Positions 39,209-47,750 of a stretch of 47,750 nucleotides of DNA are shown here, piece after piece. How positions within the stretch are numbered: position 1 is the first letter of the stretch; every line of letters starts with the position of its first letter. This stretch comes from an uncultured Bacillota bacterium (lineage in GTDB: Bacteria > Bacillota_I > Bacilli_A > Erysipelotrichales > Erysipelotrichaceae). The position numbers and the translations under genes are program-made. A model generated the notes under the pieces. That model searched no databases. It was given only the letters and a program-made list of their open reading frames with translations, and had not been told where the DNA came from. The stretch covers positions 1 to 47,750 of the forward strand of contig CALFPO010000018.1 in assembly GCA_937919165.1 (NCBI GenBank). The letters are read 5' to 3'.

Positions 39209-41092
39209 ATGAACATTATCGACTACTGTGAGTGGCGAGGTGATATACCATTCAGTTTCGACCCCTTCAATGAGGTCGACAATCTTTGCTTTGCCTACAT
39301 GGTTTATGTGAAACTTGATGGAATAGTTCCAGAAAAGGGACATATAAGCATGGCTGAAGCAGCGAAGGAGTTCTTCGATAGACATACGATCGAGGAACTG
39401 TTGGAATCAAATTCCGCTACAGCATTATCGCCAATGGTATTGAAAGCCATGGGCGAAAGCAGACGCTTCAGAAACGCGAAGCTTCATAACTATGTATCGA
39501 TACTCCATGAGGACAAGATGGAGCAGTTTAGTGCAGTGATGGCTGATCTTGATGATGGAACGACCGTTGTGGCCTTTAGAGGTACAGATGACACGATGAT
39601 TGGCTGGCAAGAGGACCTGCTGCTGTCGATCAAGACCATCGAAGCCCAGAAGGATGCTTGCGAATATGTGAACAGGCACTGCACATCGCCTTTCAGGAAA
39701 TACCGTCTTCTTGGACACTCCAAAGGCGGCAATCTGGCGGTATATGCCGCTTTGCATTGCGATGAAAAGATAAGAAGAAAGATCATTTCTGTGATATCGA
39801 ATGATGGACCTGGACTAAGGCCTGGAACATATTCTGAAGAAATATTCGAAAGCATCAAAGGACGCTATCAGAAGATTATGCCTGAATATGATGTCTTCGG
39901 CAACATCTTTGATGACAATGACGATAAGATGATCATCAGATCATCGGCAGCAAGGATCATGCAGCATAATGGCTTAAGCTGGCAGGTTGCGAAGAATCAT
40001 TTTGTCATGGCAGAAAGGAATACGCGCGATTCCTTGCTGATAGGAAATGCTCTCAACATCTTCCTTGAGGAAACGACTGCCGAACAGCGTCGGATCTTCA
40101 TCGATGGTCTAGGCAAGGCGCTTGAAGAGGCGCATATCGACAGCATGACCGATTTTGCTGATGGCGGAATCTCGGCTGTGCTTAAGGCCTTGAGACAATT
40201 TGCGAGCGTTGACGATACTGCCAAGGAAACAGCCATGAAGCTTGTGAAGTCATTGGCTGGAGTCTATGGCGATGAGCTTCTGGAAGCCTTCAATACCGGA
40301 AAGAACTATGTGATCAAGATAAGAAACGACATCAATGTCAGAATCGAGAACAGAGTAAACGAAGCCGGTGTACTGCTTGGAAGAATCAGACCACTGAGAA
40401 GAAGACCTAGCAAGGAAGAAACAAACAAGAGATACTACGAAGCCTATGAGAACCGTTACAAGACCATCCATAAGATGGGCTATAGCTGGGCAGGAAAAGA
40501 AAGCACGCCTATCGTGAAGAAGATGATAGACAAGTATGGCATGAAGAAGACAGACAACATTCTGGAGATCGGCTGCGGTGAGGGAAGAGATGCCAAGGCA
40601 CTTCTGGAAAATGGCTTCGGTCTTAAAGCCTTGGATGTCTCAAAGGAAGCGATCGACTATTGCCGGAAGCTTGTGCCTGAACATGCTGATAGCTTCTTTG
40701 TTCATGACATCTTGAGAGATAAGCTTGAAGAAAGATATGATTTCATCTATGCCATAGCTGTCGTACATATGCTGGTGCCTGACAAGGACCGTGATGGATT
40801 CTACAGTTTTATCCGTGAGCATCTTGAAGATGATGGCTTGGCCCTTATCTGCAGCATGGGCGATGGAGAGATGGAAATGAAGTCCGACATCAGCAATGCC
40901 TTTAAGCTTATCGAAAGGGAACATGAATCAGGAACAGTGAAGGTTGCATCGACATCATGCCGTATGGTCAACTTCAAGACCTTTGAGGAAGAGATCGAAA
41001 GAAATGGGCTGATGATCGTCGAAAAGGGACTGACATCATGCATGCCTGACTTCGATAAGATGATGTATGCTTTGGTAAGAAAAGGAAAATAG
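39209..41092 (+). CDS. Fusion of DUF2974 (Mbeg1-like) lipase and SAM-dependent methyltransferase
   Basis: The 627-residue protein has two enzymes in one chain. Residues 1 to about 395 match DUF2974: the N-terminal start YCEWRGDIPFSFDPFNEVDN, VVAFRGTDDTMIGWQEDL, the nucleophile elbow LLGHSKGGNLAVYAA (Ser near residue 171), NDGPGL, and a His in VAKNHFVM. After a basic linker (RIRPLRRRPSKEE), residues from about 415 form a class I methyltransferase: motif I ILEIGCGEGRDAKALLENG (near 450), LKALDVSKEAID as the acidic ribose-binding strand, then YDFIYAIAVVHML. DUF2974 proteins are normally single-domain. The frame is continuous and codon use is uniform, so the fusion looks real. Substrates are unknown. 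Confidence 0.82.
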   Translation: MNIIDYCEWRGDIPFSFDPFNEVDNLCFAYMVYVKLDGIVPEKGHISMAEAAKEFFDRHTIEELLESNSATALSPMVLKAMGESRRFRNAKLHNYVSILHEDKMEQFSAVMADLDDGTTVVAFRGTDDTMIGWQEDLLLSIKTIEAQKDACEYVNRHCTSPFRKYRLLGHSKGGNLAVYAALHCDEKIRRKIISVISNDGPGLRPGTYSEEIFESIKGRYQKIMPEYDVFGNIFDDNDDKMIIRSSAARIMQHNGLSWQVAKNHFVMAERNTRDSLLIGNALNIFLEETTAEQRRIFIDGLGKALEEAHIDSMTDFADGGISAVLKALRQFASVDDTAKETAMKLVKSLAGVYGDELLEAFNTGKNYVIKIRNDINVRIENRVNEAGVLLGRIRPLRRRPSKEETNKRYYEAYENRYKTIHKMGYSWAGKESTPIVKKMIDKYGMKKTDNILEIGCGEGRDAKALLENGFGLKALDVSKEAIDYCRKLVPEHADSFFVHDILRDKLEERYDFIYAIAVVHMLVPDKDRDGFYSFIREHLEDDGLALICSMGDGEMEMKSDISNAFKLIEREHESGTVKVASTSCRMVNFKTFEEEIERNGLMIVEKGLTSCMPDFDKMMYALVRKGK

Positions 41093-41098
41093 TATAAT
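41072..41098 (+). promoter_or_regulatory. Promoter of the DUF308 gene
   Basis: TTGGTA and a perfect TATAAT are 15 bases apart, 28 bases before the ATG and overlapping the end of the upstream gene. Confidence 0.5.
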
Positions 41099-41126
41099 AG
41101 TTTTGTACAGCTAAAGGAGTTATCTA

Positions 41127-41783
41127 ATGAAAAACATCAAATGGAACAGCATGTTCATTGCATTGTGCTATATAGGTGCGGGCGTATTCCTGATTCTGGA
41201 TCCCAGAGTATCTCAGGAATACATATGCACATGGCTAAGCTATGCCGCTATCGCTATCGGCTTTGTGAATGCCCTGATCTATTTCTTGCGTCCAGCAAGA
41301 GAAAGCTTCTTCAGGAACGATTTCATTGTCGGAATGCTGCTGATGACGCTTGGTGTTCTGGCTATCGTATACAAGTTGCTCATTCTTGAACTTGTGTATA
41401 TCGTGCTGGCACTTGTGATCATGCTTAGCGGCTACATCAAGCTGCAGGATTGCGTCGATACCTGGCGTCTTGGCTCTAAGCATGGTTTCCTGTATTTTGT
41501 TTTGGCGGTAATTTCCATCGGTTGCGGCTTGACGGTGCTGGTTCAGCCGTTTACAACTGTCGAAAATCTCCATTATCTGATTGGTGGAGGCTTGATCTAT
41601 TCAGGAATCTCCGACCTGTTCTCAGCAATCTATCTTTCCGGCAAGATGATCAGATATGCTCGCCATCTTCGCAAGCGTGAAGAGGAGAATAATGCCATAC
41701 GTGAACGTAACGAAAAGGTACTTACAGAACCTGTCGTAGATGAAACGATACTTGATGATGAAAACAATAATCCTGAAGTTTAA
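41127..41783 (+). CDS. DUF308/HdeD-like membrane protein
   Basis: The 218-residue protein has six hydrophobic segments in paired hairpins, the layout of the HdeD/DUF308 family: NSMFIALCYIGAGVFLILDP, AIAIGFVNALIYFL, VGMLLMTLGVLAIVYKLLIL, YIVLALVIMLSGYIKLQD, LYFVLAVISIGCGLTVLVQP and LIGGGLIYSGISDLFSAIYL. The last 45 residues are charged and cytoplasmic. HdeD relates to acid resistance in E. coli, but the family's role in Firmicutes is not known. AAAGGAG lies 8 bases before the ATG. A terminator overlaps the stop. Confidence 0.8.
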   Translation: MKNIKWNSMFIALCYIGAGVFLILDPRVSQEYICTWLSYAAIAIGFVNALIYFLRPARESFFRNDFIVGMLLMTLGVLAIVYKLLILELVYIVLALVIMLSGYIKLQDCVDTWRLGSKHGFLYFVLAVISIGCGLTVLVQPFTTVENLHYLIGGGLIYSGISDLFSAIYLSGKMIRYARHLRKREEENNAIRERNEKVLTEPVVDETILDDENNNPEV

Positions 41784-41797
41784 TCTTCAGGTTTTTT
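41772..41797 (+). terminator. Rho-independent terminator of the DUF308 gene
   Basis: CCTGAAG and CTTCAGG form a 7-bp stem; the TAA stop lies in the loop. TTTTTT follows. Confidence 0.8.
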
Positions 41798-41830
41798 GAC
41801 ATTAAAGCAATTGAATTTTTGAGCGTATAG

Positions 41831-41852
41831 AAAGGACAAAAAGTCCTTTTTT
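41831..41852 (+). terminator. Second terminator-like hairpin
   Basis: AAAGGAC and GTCCTTT form a 7-bp stem with an AAAAA loop, then TTTTT-like sequence. It may back up the first terminator. Confidence 0.6.
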
Positions 41853-42068
41853 CATGTCTTATTTCATAAAAATACACGAAAAAAGCCAAAATTGACGTAT
41901 GAAAAAAGCTCATTTCGAAGCAAAAAAACAGTGTGAAAAAGTGCCTTAGTTTTACGAAATATCCGTAGGTTTTTCGCTTTTATAACCCGTTTTATAACCG
42001 CTTATATATATTATGGAGTAGACTAAACCGGTGGTAAGTTATACCACGTTTGGATATTGAAAGGTTAA
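41853..42068 (+). other. Upstream region of the surface-protein gene
   Basis: There is no gene. The sequence is very AT-rich. GTGGTA-agtta-TACCAC at 42031-42047 is a small dyad close to the start of the surface-protein gene and could be an operator or leader hairpin. AT-rich words such as TATATATTAT near 42005-42015 could supply a -10 box. GAAAGG precedes the start. Confidence 0.4.
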
Positions 42069-45000
42069 ATGGGTGAACCTATGAAAAAGAAAGAAAACAG
42101 ATGCAGCAAGATCATGCAGAAGCTGATTGCCATTCTATTGGTTTTCTTAATCATGCCAACCGAGACTCTTACGGTTCGTGCTGAAGAAGGAACATACGGA
42201 ACGGTCATCTATGGTGATGACACAGATCCATCTATTCCTGAAGACAACCAGAAGCTTGTCAGACTGACTGTCATGAACAGTGAAGGTGCTATTTCAAACA
42301 TCTATTCGCAGATGCTTGTTGCTGATGAAGAAGGAAATTATGAATATTCACAGGCACTTTCTCTTGATGAGGGATATACTGTTGAGTTTGTTCCTAGCAA
42401 TGTCGTTGCATGGAGCGATGGCACCGTTACAGGAACATTCGACAACAAGGATGCTTTGGATATTGTCGCTACCGTCCTAGGAGAAGAAGTTGAGTATTCA
42501 GTTAAGGTCTCTACACAGGATGTCAACGGCGAATACCAGAACGATGAAGGATATCCTTTGACTCGTACAGGAAGAATTGGCGAGAACGCCCATCTGACAG
42601 ATGCAGAGAAGAGCGAAAGAGAAGGCTTCACCTCTCAGTTTGAAGAACCAACATTAGATGGTGAAGGTGTCGTTGCGACAGCAACATTCACAAGAATTCC
42701 TTGCACCATTTCATTCAATACCGATGGCGGTTCATATGTCGCTCCAATCAGAAGCGTATATGGCAAGACCGTAGATGTATGGTCTGGTGAATATGGCCAG
42801 GATTTGGTATGTAAAAAGACGGAACACACCCATTCCGCAAAGCCTACATCCAAGGCAAAGTATAGTAAAAACGAGACAATAGGCTGCTACACAAGCAAAG
42901 AAAACAAATATGGCGGTTGGTCATGGCAACTTACCTGCGGCAAGAGCGAACACACCCATACTGAAGAATGCTACGCCGACAAGGAAGGCATGCCAACAAA
43001 GACAGGCTACACATTTGCTGGCTGGTATACCGATAAAGATTGCAAGAACGTTGCCCCTACAGAAATGACGCTTTCTAGCGATGTAACCCTATATGCAAAG
43101 TGGGAAGCAAAGCTCGTCAATTACATGACAGTCTATCGTAGACAGACTAATGATAATGAATATGCATATCTGACATCTGTAACAAAGCAAGCATTAGCCG
43201 GTTCTACAGTTTCAGGTGATGGAGATCTTTCTGAAAATGTTTTCAGCGAGAAGAAATTCTATCATGTAAAGAGAACTACATCCGATACTGTGGCAGCTGA
43301 TGGAAGCACAATCGTTTATGTGGACTATGATCTGAACACCTATACGTTCAAATTCAATCTCGATAACAGCAATGCGGTAATCAAAATTGGCAACAAAGAA
43401 TACAAAGGCAGCGAATACAGTTTCCAGTGCAGATACGGAGACGATATCTCTGCATTGTGGCCTGCTGCAGATGCTGTAACTGTAAGCAAAGGCAGCGTGT
43501 TCTATGGATGGGACAACACATATGTTTCAAAGAGATTTGAAGTCACTTCTGAATTGATTGGAGACACAAAAAACGGTGGAACAAGAACATTCAAGGCTAC
43601 ATATGATAATCAAGAAAAAAGAAAAGTTGAATACTATCTCCAGGATTCTAATAAAACTACATATTCTGTAGCAGATAAGTATACGCAGACAATATATACA
43701 GATAAACTGAATGCTAAAGAGATTGATGGCTTCACAAATATATCCACTCCAAAAGGTTATCCTGGAAATGGCTATGAAAATAATGTATATGTCTACAGGT
43801 TCTATTACAACAGAAATTCGTACAATATCGATTTCATCTCTGGCGGCGAAGTTATCAAGACCGTCAAAGATGTACCTTTCGAAAAGGATATAAGCAAAGA
43901 ATACTACGTTCCAGCTAGGCCATCAGATGTACCTTCATTCTATGAATTCAAGGGATGGTATGAGAACAGCGAAAGAACTGAGTTATTCAATTTCGAAGGA
44001 AAGAAAATGCCTGCTGATAATCTGGACCTATATGCAAAATGGGGCGCACCAGATGTCAAGGCTGTCGTACATGTTACAGTAGATGGCGAGACTAAGGAAG
44101 AATATACAGTCGAAATGGGCGGCCACCTGTCTTTACAGGCTCTTGATGATACAGGCGAATACGTCTTCGATGGATGGTTCTATGATGCTGAAGGAACAAA
44201 GCCATTCGATTTCGATAAGGCAATCATGGAAGATGTAGAAGTCTTCTCGCATTGGACATTGAAGCAGACCGTTCAATATACGGTAAGATACGTAAATACA
44301 AATGGCGAACAGGTTTGCGCTGATTCGACATTCACTGGCAAAGTTGGCAAGAAGGTTTCCACTCGTCCACATAGCGTTTCTGGTTATGATTTCGTTTCAC
44401 CAATCGCAAAATCAATAACGCTTGTAGCCGATAAGGATGAAAACATAATCGTCTTCACCTGCACAAAGGCCGGTGAACTGACATATGAAGTTAAATACAT
44501 GAGCGGAAATACGCTGATCTATAGTGATGAAGTAACCTATACAGCCATTGCTCCAACAATGTATGTATATCCAAAGGCAAATGATCTCCATGAACTAAAT
44601 GTTCTAGGATATGAATCAATAGATAACTATGAACTTCTTGAATATGATGATGAAACTCATGTAGTTGTTGTCTTCCCAGTTAAGCTGAAGGAATACGCCA
44701 TCAACTATGTAATAGACAACGATGGAGCAACTGGAGCTACAGTTAATCCAGCTAACCCTACATCATATACGATTGTTGATGAGATCACATTAAACAATCC
44801 TACATTGGATGGATGGGAATTCCTGGGCTGGACATTGACAAAGGGCAAGACCGCAGATGGCTCTACAATCATCAATTCAAAGGATGTAACAATCAGTGCT
44901 GGTTCAAAAGGCCTATTGGAATTCGTTGGACACTGGAACCACAAGAAATATGTGCTGACTTATGTTGATGAAGATGAAACAACAGAAATCGATAGCCAGG

Positions 45001-47750
45001 AATACTACTACGAGGATAATGTCACAGCAATCGCTGGCCCAACAAAAGCCGGCAAGGAATTCGTTAAGTGGGAGCCAATCAGTCCTGAATCGCTGACAGC
45101 ATTCCCAACAACAATGCCAAACTGCGATGTAACTGTGAAGGCTGTATATGAAACCTGCAAGTACACAGTAACATGGAAGAACTACGATGGAACCATCCTT
45201 GAGACAGATACTGGCGTGGAATATGGAACAGATCCATCATTCGATGGAGCTGACCCAACAAAGCCAGCTACTGCCCAGTACACATATACCTTCAAGGGAT
45301 GGACTCCAGAGCTTAGCCCTGTTACAAAAGACATCACATACACTGCTGTATTTGATGAAACAGTCAATAAATATACAGTAACTTGGGTTGATGAGGATGG
45401 AACAACCATACTTGAAAAGGATGAGAATGTAGAATATGGCGCAACTCCTACATATGATGGAGCTACTCCAAGCAAGGAAGCTACAGCCGAGTTTACATAC
45501 ACATTCGACAAGTGGACTCCTGCAATCAGCCCTGTTACCGGTGATGCAACATACACTGCTACATACAAAGAAACCGTCAACAAGTACACCGTAATCTGGA
45601 AGAACGATGACGGAACTGTCCTTGAGACTGATATTGATGTAGCTTACGGCACAACGCCTGAATACAACGAAGCTACTCCAGCTAAGGAAGCTACAGCTCA
45701 GTATACATACACATTCAAGGGATGGACTCCTGAGATCGTATCTGTGACAGGTGATGCAGTATACACTGCCACATATAACAAAACAGTCAACAAATACAAA
45801 ATCGTATATAGACTTGAAGGCGGCACAACCACAAGCTCTGAAACTGAGTTTGTTGACAAGGCTTATGGCGATGCAATGCCTACAATAGCTGATCCAACAA
45901 AGGAAGGATATAAGTTTGTTGGTTGGGATCATGCGGTTGGTCATACTGTTACCAAGGATGAAATATTCGTTGCACAGTATGAATTGGATGATGCATCAAA
46001 GCATTGCGTAAAGTATGTAATAAATTTCTATAAAGATGATGTTCTTCAGGCAGCTGATACATTGACAGGATCAGCTACAGAACAGATTCTTACAACCGCT
46101 ACAGCTACAGTAGATTATGTTCAGAATAATGATAAGTATCCTGGATACCATATCGATGAAACCAATTCCGATGAAGTGCCTGCAACAGTAAGCACTGTTG
46201 ATACTGGAAATAAGGATTATGAGTTTAATATCTGCTATGTAGAGAACGATGATATCACTATCAACTATGTTGCATCTAATGGCGGAAGCGTATCAAGAGA
46301 TTCGGAAAGCTTAGCTCCAGCTACTGGCGTTGCTCAGGGTTCTGAGGCTACACCTGCTGAAGGATACCATTTCGTTAACTGGACAAAGGAAGACGATGAA
46401 GTTTCTACGGATGCCGAATTCGTTCCAGAGAAGGAAAATGGACTTAACGTTCCAGCTACCTATGTTGCAAACTTCGCTATTAATAAGTACACCGTAATCT
46501 GGGAGAACTACGATGAAACTGTTCTTGAAACAGACAGCAATGTAGCATACGGCACAACGCCTGAATACAATGGAGCTACTCCAACCAAGGCACAAGATGC
46601 CCAGTATACATACACATTTACTGGCTGGACTCCTACAATCAGCCCTGTTACCGAAGATATTACATACACAGCTACATACGAAGCTGAACTAAGAAAGTAC
46701 ACTGTAACATGGGTTGATGAGGATGGCACAACCGTACTTGAAAAGGACGAGAATGTAGAATACGGCACAATGCCTGAATACAACAGCGAATATCCTACAA
46801 AGGCTGCTACCGATCAGTATACATACACGTTCGACAAGTGGACTCCAGAAGTTGTTGAGGTTACAGGCAACGCTACTTACAAGGCTACCTACAAGGCAAC
46901 AACCAACGCCTACACCGTAACTTGGGTTGATGATGATAGCACTGAGCTTGAGGTAGATTATGACGTTCTATACGGCACAACTCCTGAATACAATGGAGCT
47001 ACTCCAGTTAAGGAAGCTACAGCTCAGTATACATACACATTCAAGGGCTGGACTCCAGCAATCAGCCCTGTTACCGGAAATGTTACATACACCGCTGAAT
47101 ATAATGAGGCAGTCAGAAAGTACACAGTAACATGGGTTGACGAAGACGGCACAGAGCTAGAGAAGGATGAGAATGTAGAATACGGCATGATGCCTGAATA
47201 CAACGGCACTGAGCCAAGCAAGGCTAAAGATGCCCAGTACACATACAAGTTCAATGGCTGGACTCCTGAAATCGTATCTGTAACAGGCGACGCAGTATAC
47301 ACTGCAACATACAAGGCTACAACAAATGCCTATACCGTAACCTGGAAGAACGATGACGGAACTGTTCTTGAGAAGGATGAGAATGTACTGTATGGAACCA
47401 CTCCTTCATATGACAGCGATGAGCCTGCAAAGGCAGCTACAGCTGAATACACATACACGTTCGACAAGTGGACTCCAGAAGTCGTCGATGTTACAGGTGA
47501 TGCAACATATACCGCAACATTCACAGCCACAAAGAATGCCTATACCGTAAAATGGGTTGACGAAGATGGTACAGAGCTTGAACTGGATGAGAACGTAGAA
47601 TATGGCACAATGCCTGAATACAATGGCACTACTCCAGTTAAGGCAGCTACAGCTGAATACACATACACATTCGACAAGTGGACTCCAGAAGTTGCTGAGG
47701 TTACAGGCAACGCTACTTACAAGGCTACCTACAAGGCAACAACCAACGCC
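42069..47750 (+). CDS. Giant secreted InlB-repeat surface protein (3' end outside window)
   Basis: The frame stays open to the window edge, at least 1,894 residues. ATG codons at 42069 (GAAAGG 4 bases upstream) and 42081 are both possible. A signal peptide follows: a basic start (MKKKENRCSKIMQ), a hydrophobic core LIAILLVFLIM and a probable cut after VRA. Then come Listeria-Bacteroides/InlB B-type repeats (TFAGWYTDKDCKN, YEFKGWYENSERTE, VFDGWFYDAEGTK). A Cys/His segment with two EHTH words (CKKTEHTHSA, CGKSEHTHTEECY) lies near residues 250-300. From about residue 1030 there is a tandem array of 70-residue units. Such proteins sit on the cell wall, but the anchor signal would lie beyond the window. 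Adhesion is inferred, not shown. Confidence 0.88.
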   Translation, partial: MGEPMKKKENRCSKIMQKLIAILLVFLIMPTETLTVRAEEGTYGTVIYGDDTDPSIPEDNQKLVRLTVMNSEGAISNIYSQMLVADEEGNYEYSQALSLDEGYTVEFVPSNVVAWSDGTVTGTFDNKDALDIVATVLGEEVEYSVKVSTQDVNGEYQNDEGYPLTRTGRIGENAHLTDAEKSEREGFTSQFEEPTLDGEGVVATATFTRIPCTISFNTDGGSYVAPIRSVYGKTVDVWSGEYGQDLVCKKTEHTHSAKPTSKAKYSKNETIGCYTSKENKYGGWSWQLTCGKSEHTHTEECYADKEGMPTKTGYTFAGWYTDKDCKNVAPTEMTLSSDVTLYAKWEAKLVNYMTVYRRQTNDNEYAYLTSVTKQALAGSTVSGDGDLSENVFSEKKFYHVKRTTSDTVAADGSTIVYVDYDLNTYTFKFNLDNSNAVIKIGNKEYKGSEYSFQCRYGDDISALWPAADAVTVSKGSVFYGWDNTYVSKRFEVTSELIGDTKNGGTRTFKATYDNQEKRKVEYYLQDSNKTTYSVADKYTQTIYTDKLNAKEIDGFTNISTPKGYPGNGYENNVYVYRFYYNRNSYNIDFISGGEVIKTVKDVPFEKDISKEYYVPARPSDVPSFYEFKGWYENSERTELFNFEGKKMPADNLDLYAKWGAPDVKAVVHVTVDGETKEEYTVEMGGHLSLQALDDTGEYVFDGWFYDAEGTKPFDFDKAIMEDVEVFSHWTLKQTVQYTVRYVNTNGEQVCADSTFTGKVGKKVSTRPHSVSGYDFVSPIAKSITLVADKDENIIVFTCTKAGELTYEVKYMSGNTLIYSDEVTYTAIAPTMYVYPKANDLHELNVLGYESIDNYELLEYDDETHVVVVFPVKLKEYAINYVIDNDGATGATVNPANPTSYTIVDEITLNNPTLDGWEFLGWTLTKGKTADGSTIINSKDVTISAGSKGLLEFVGHWNHKKYVLTYVDEDETTEIDSQEYYYEDNVTAIAGPTKAGKEFVKWEPISPESLTAFPTTMPNCDVTVKAVYETCKYTVTWKNYDGTILETDTGVEYGTDPSFDGADPTKPATAQYTYTFKGWTPELSPVTKDITYTAVFDETVNKYTVTWVDEDGTTILEKDENVEYGATPTYDGATPSKEATAEFTYTFDKWTPAISPVTGDATYTATYKETVNKYTVIWKNDDGTVLETDIDVAYGTTPEYNEATPAKEATAQYTYTFKGWTPEIVSVTGDAVYTATYNKTVNKYKIVYRLEGGTTTSSETEFVDKAYGDAMPTIADPTKEGYKFVGWDHAVGHTVTKDEIFVAQYELDDASKHCVKYVINFYKDDVLQAADTLTGSATEQILTTATATVDYVQNNDKYPGYHIDETNSDEVPATVSTVDTGNKDYEFNICYVENDDITINYVASNGGSVSRDSESLAPATGVAQGSEATPAEGYHFVNWTKEDDEVSTDAEFVPEKENGLNVPATYVANFAINKYTVIWENYDETVLETDSNVAYGTTPEYNGATPTKAQDAQYTYTFTGWTPTISPVTEDITYTATYEAELRKYTVTWVDEDGTTVLEKDENVEYGTMPEYNSEYPTKAATDQYTYTFDKWTPEVVEVTGNATYKATYKATTNAYTVTWVDDDSTELEVDYDVLYGTTPEYNGATPVKEATAQYTYTFKGWTPAISPVTGNVTYTAEYNEAVRKYTVTWVDEDGTELEKDENVEYGMMPEYNGTEPSKAKDAQYTYKFNGWTPEIVSVTGDAVYTATYKATTNAYTVTWKNDDGTVLEKDENVLYGTTPSYDSDEPAKAATAEYTYTFDKWTPEVVDVTGDATYTATFTATKNAYTVKWVDEDGTELELDENVEYGTMPEYNGTTPVKAATAEYTYTFDKWTPEVAEVTGNATYKATYKATTNA
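45159..47747 (+). repeat. Tandem array of 210/213-base repeats in the surface-protein gene
   Basis: Units begin at 45159, 45369 and 45582. An interruption follows at 45792-46484: a different InlB-type unit plus a non-repeat segment. Units resume at 46485, 46695, 46908, 47118, 47328 and 47538, and the next one starts at 47748. Each encodes about 70 residues with KYTVTW(V/K)(D/N)xDGT, then LExDxNVxYGTTPEYNG, then TYTFxxWTP and TxxATYTATY. Lengths alternate only between 70 and 71 codons. Near-identity at the DNA level makes recombination and assembly collapse likely. Confidence 0.9.

Noticed and set aside
45079..47530. Series of minus-strand frames of 60 to 235 codons in the surface-protein gene
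   Set aside because: They recur with the 210-base repeat period and reflect the codon pattern of the plus-strand repeats, not separate genes.
45159..47747. Regular 210-base repeats considered as a non-coding satellite
   Set aside because: Unit lengths are multiples of three, the frame is open throughout and the protein repeat is a known surface-protein type.

Overview
The window looks like a chromosomal stretch from a low-GC Firmicute. A member of class Erysipelotrichia (Erysipelotrichaceae-like) is the best guess. The reasons are a Met T-box before metG, a guanine-type riboswitch before a nupNOPQ-type nucleoside importer, a programmed-frameshift prfB, comFA-comFC, a dinB-yolD pair, a MurT/GatD-like pair and a giant InlB-repeat surface protein. 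The taxonomic call is inference from gene families and codon style, not from a marker search.

Layout. (1) Bases 1 to about 12,500 are AT-rich accessory DNA. They hold a Fic-like gene tail, a DUF4143 ATPase, a frameshifted BspA-like LRR gene, a nucleoside phosphorylase, decayed gene stubs, an AbiEi/AbiEii toxin-antitoxin pair, two homologous structured RNA elements, and an operon for sugar use (GPH transporter, esterase, MBL-fold hydrolase, TetR regulator, sucrose-phosphorylase-like GH13). The region ends in a recombinase remnant and four copies of an 11-base repeat next to the 3' end of a tRNA-Asp gene, the usual anatomy of an island integrated at a tRNA. (2) From 12,600 to 24,760 lies housekeeping DNA of higher GC: a small membrane protein, rsmF, comFA-comFC, a cold-shock gene, secA-prfB-symporter, and metG-asnA under a T-box. 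(3) From 24,800 to 29,980 is the riboswitch-controlled nucleoside ABC importer. (4) From 30,000 to 33,000 is a murT-gatD-PAP2 operon in which the GatD-like protein has lost both glutaminase catalytic residues. (5) From 33,000 to 36,700 lie dinB-yolD, a LURP-one-like protein, a lysophospholipase and an orphan PTS EIIA. (6) From 36,700 to 39,200 is a leftward zinc/cadmium efflux operon (HMA protein, P1B ATPase, ArsR) behind a 32-bp perfect palindrome. (7) From 39,200 to 41,800 are a rare-looking fusion of a DUF2974 lipase with a methyltransferase, and a DUF308 membrane protein. (8) From 42,069 to the edge runs an open-ended secreted protein with a tandem array of about 70-residue repeats.

The most interesting observation is the divergent MurT/GatD-like pair. 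Its MurT keeps the ATP-binding core and zinc ribbon. The GatD partner has Gly in place of the nucleophilic Cys and Ile in place of the catalytic His, and the MurT segments that normally surround the active site are rewritten too. If the lineage makes group-B peptidoglycan, as some Erysipelotrichia are reported to do, this pair may attach something other than glutamine-derived ammonia to the alpha-carboxyl of D-Glu. The two covarying RNA elements after abiEii, the lipase-methyltransferase fusion and the esterase/phosphorylase sugar operon are the next best leads.
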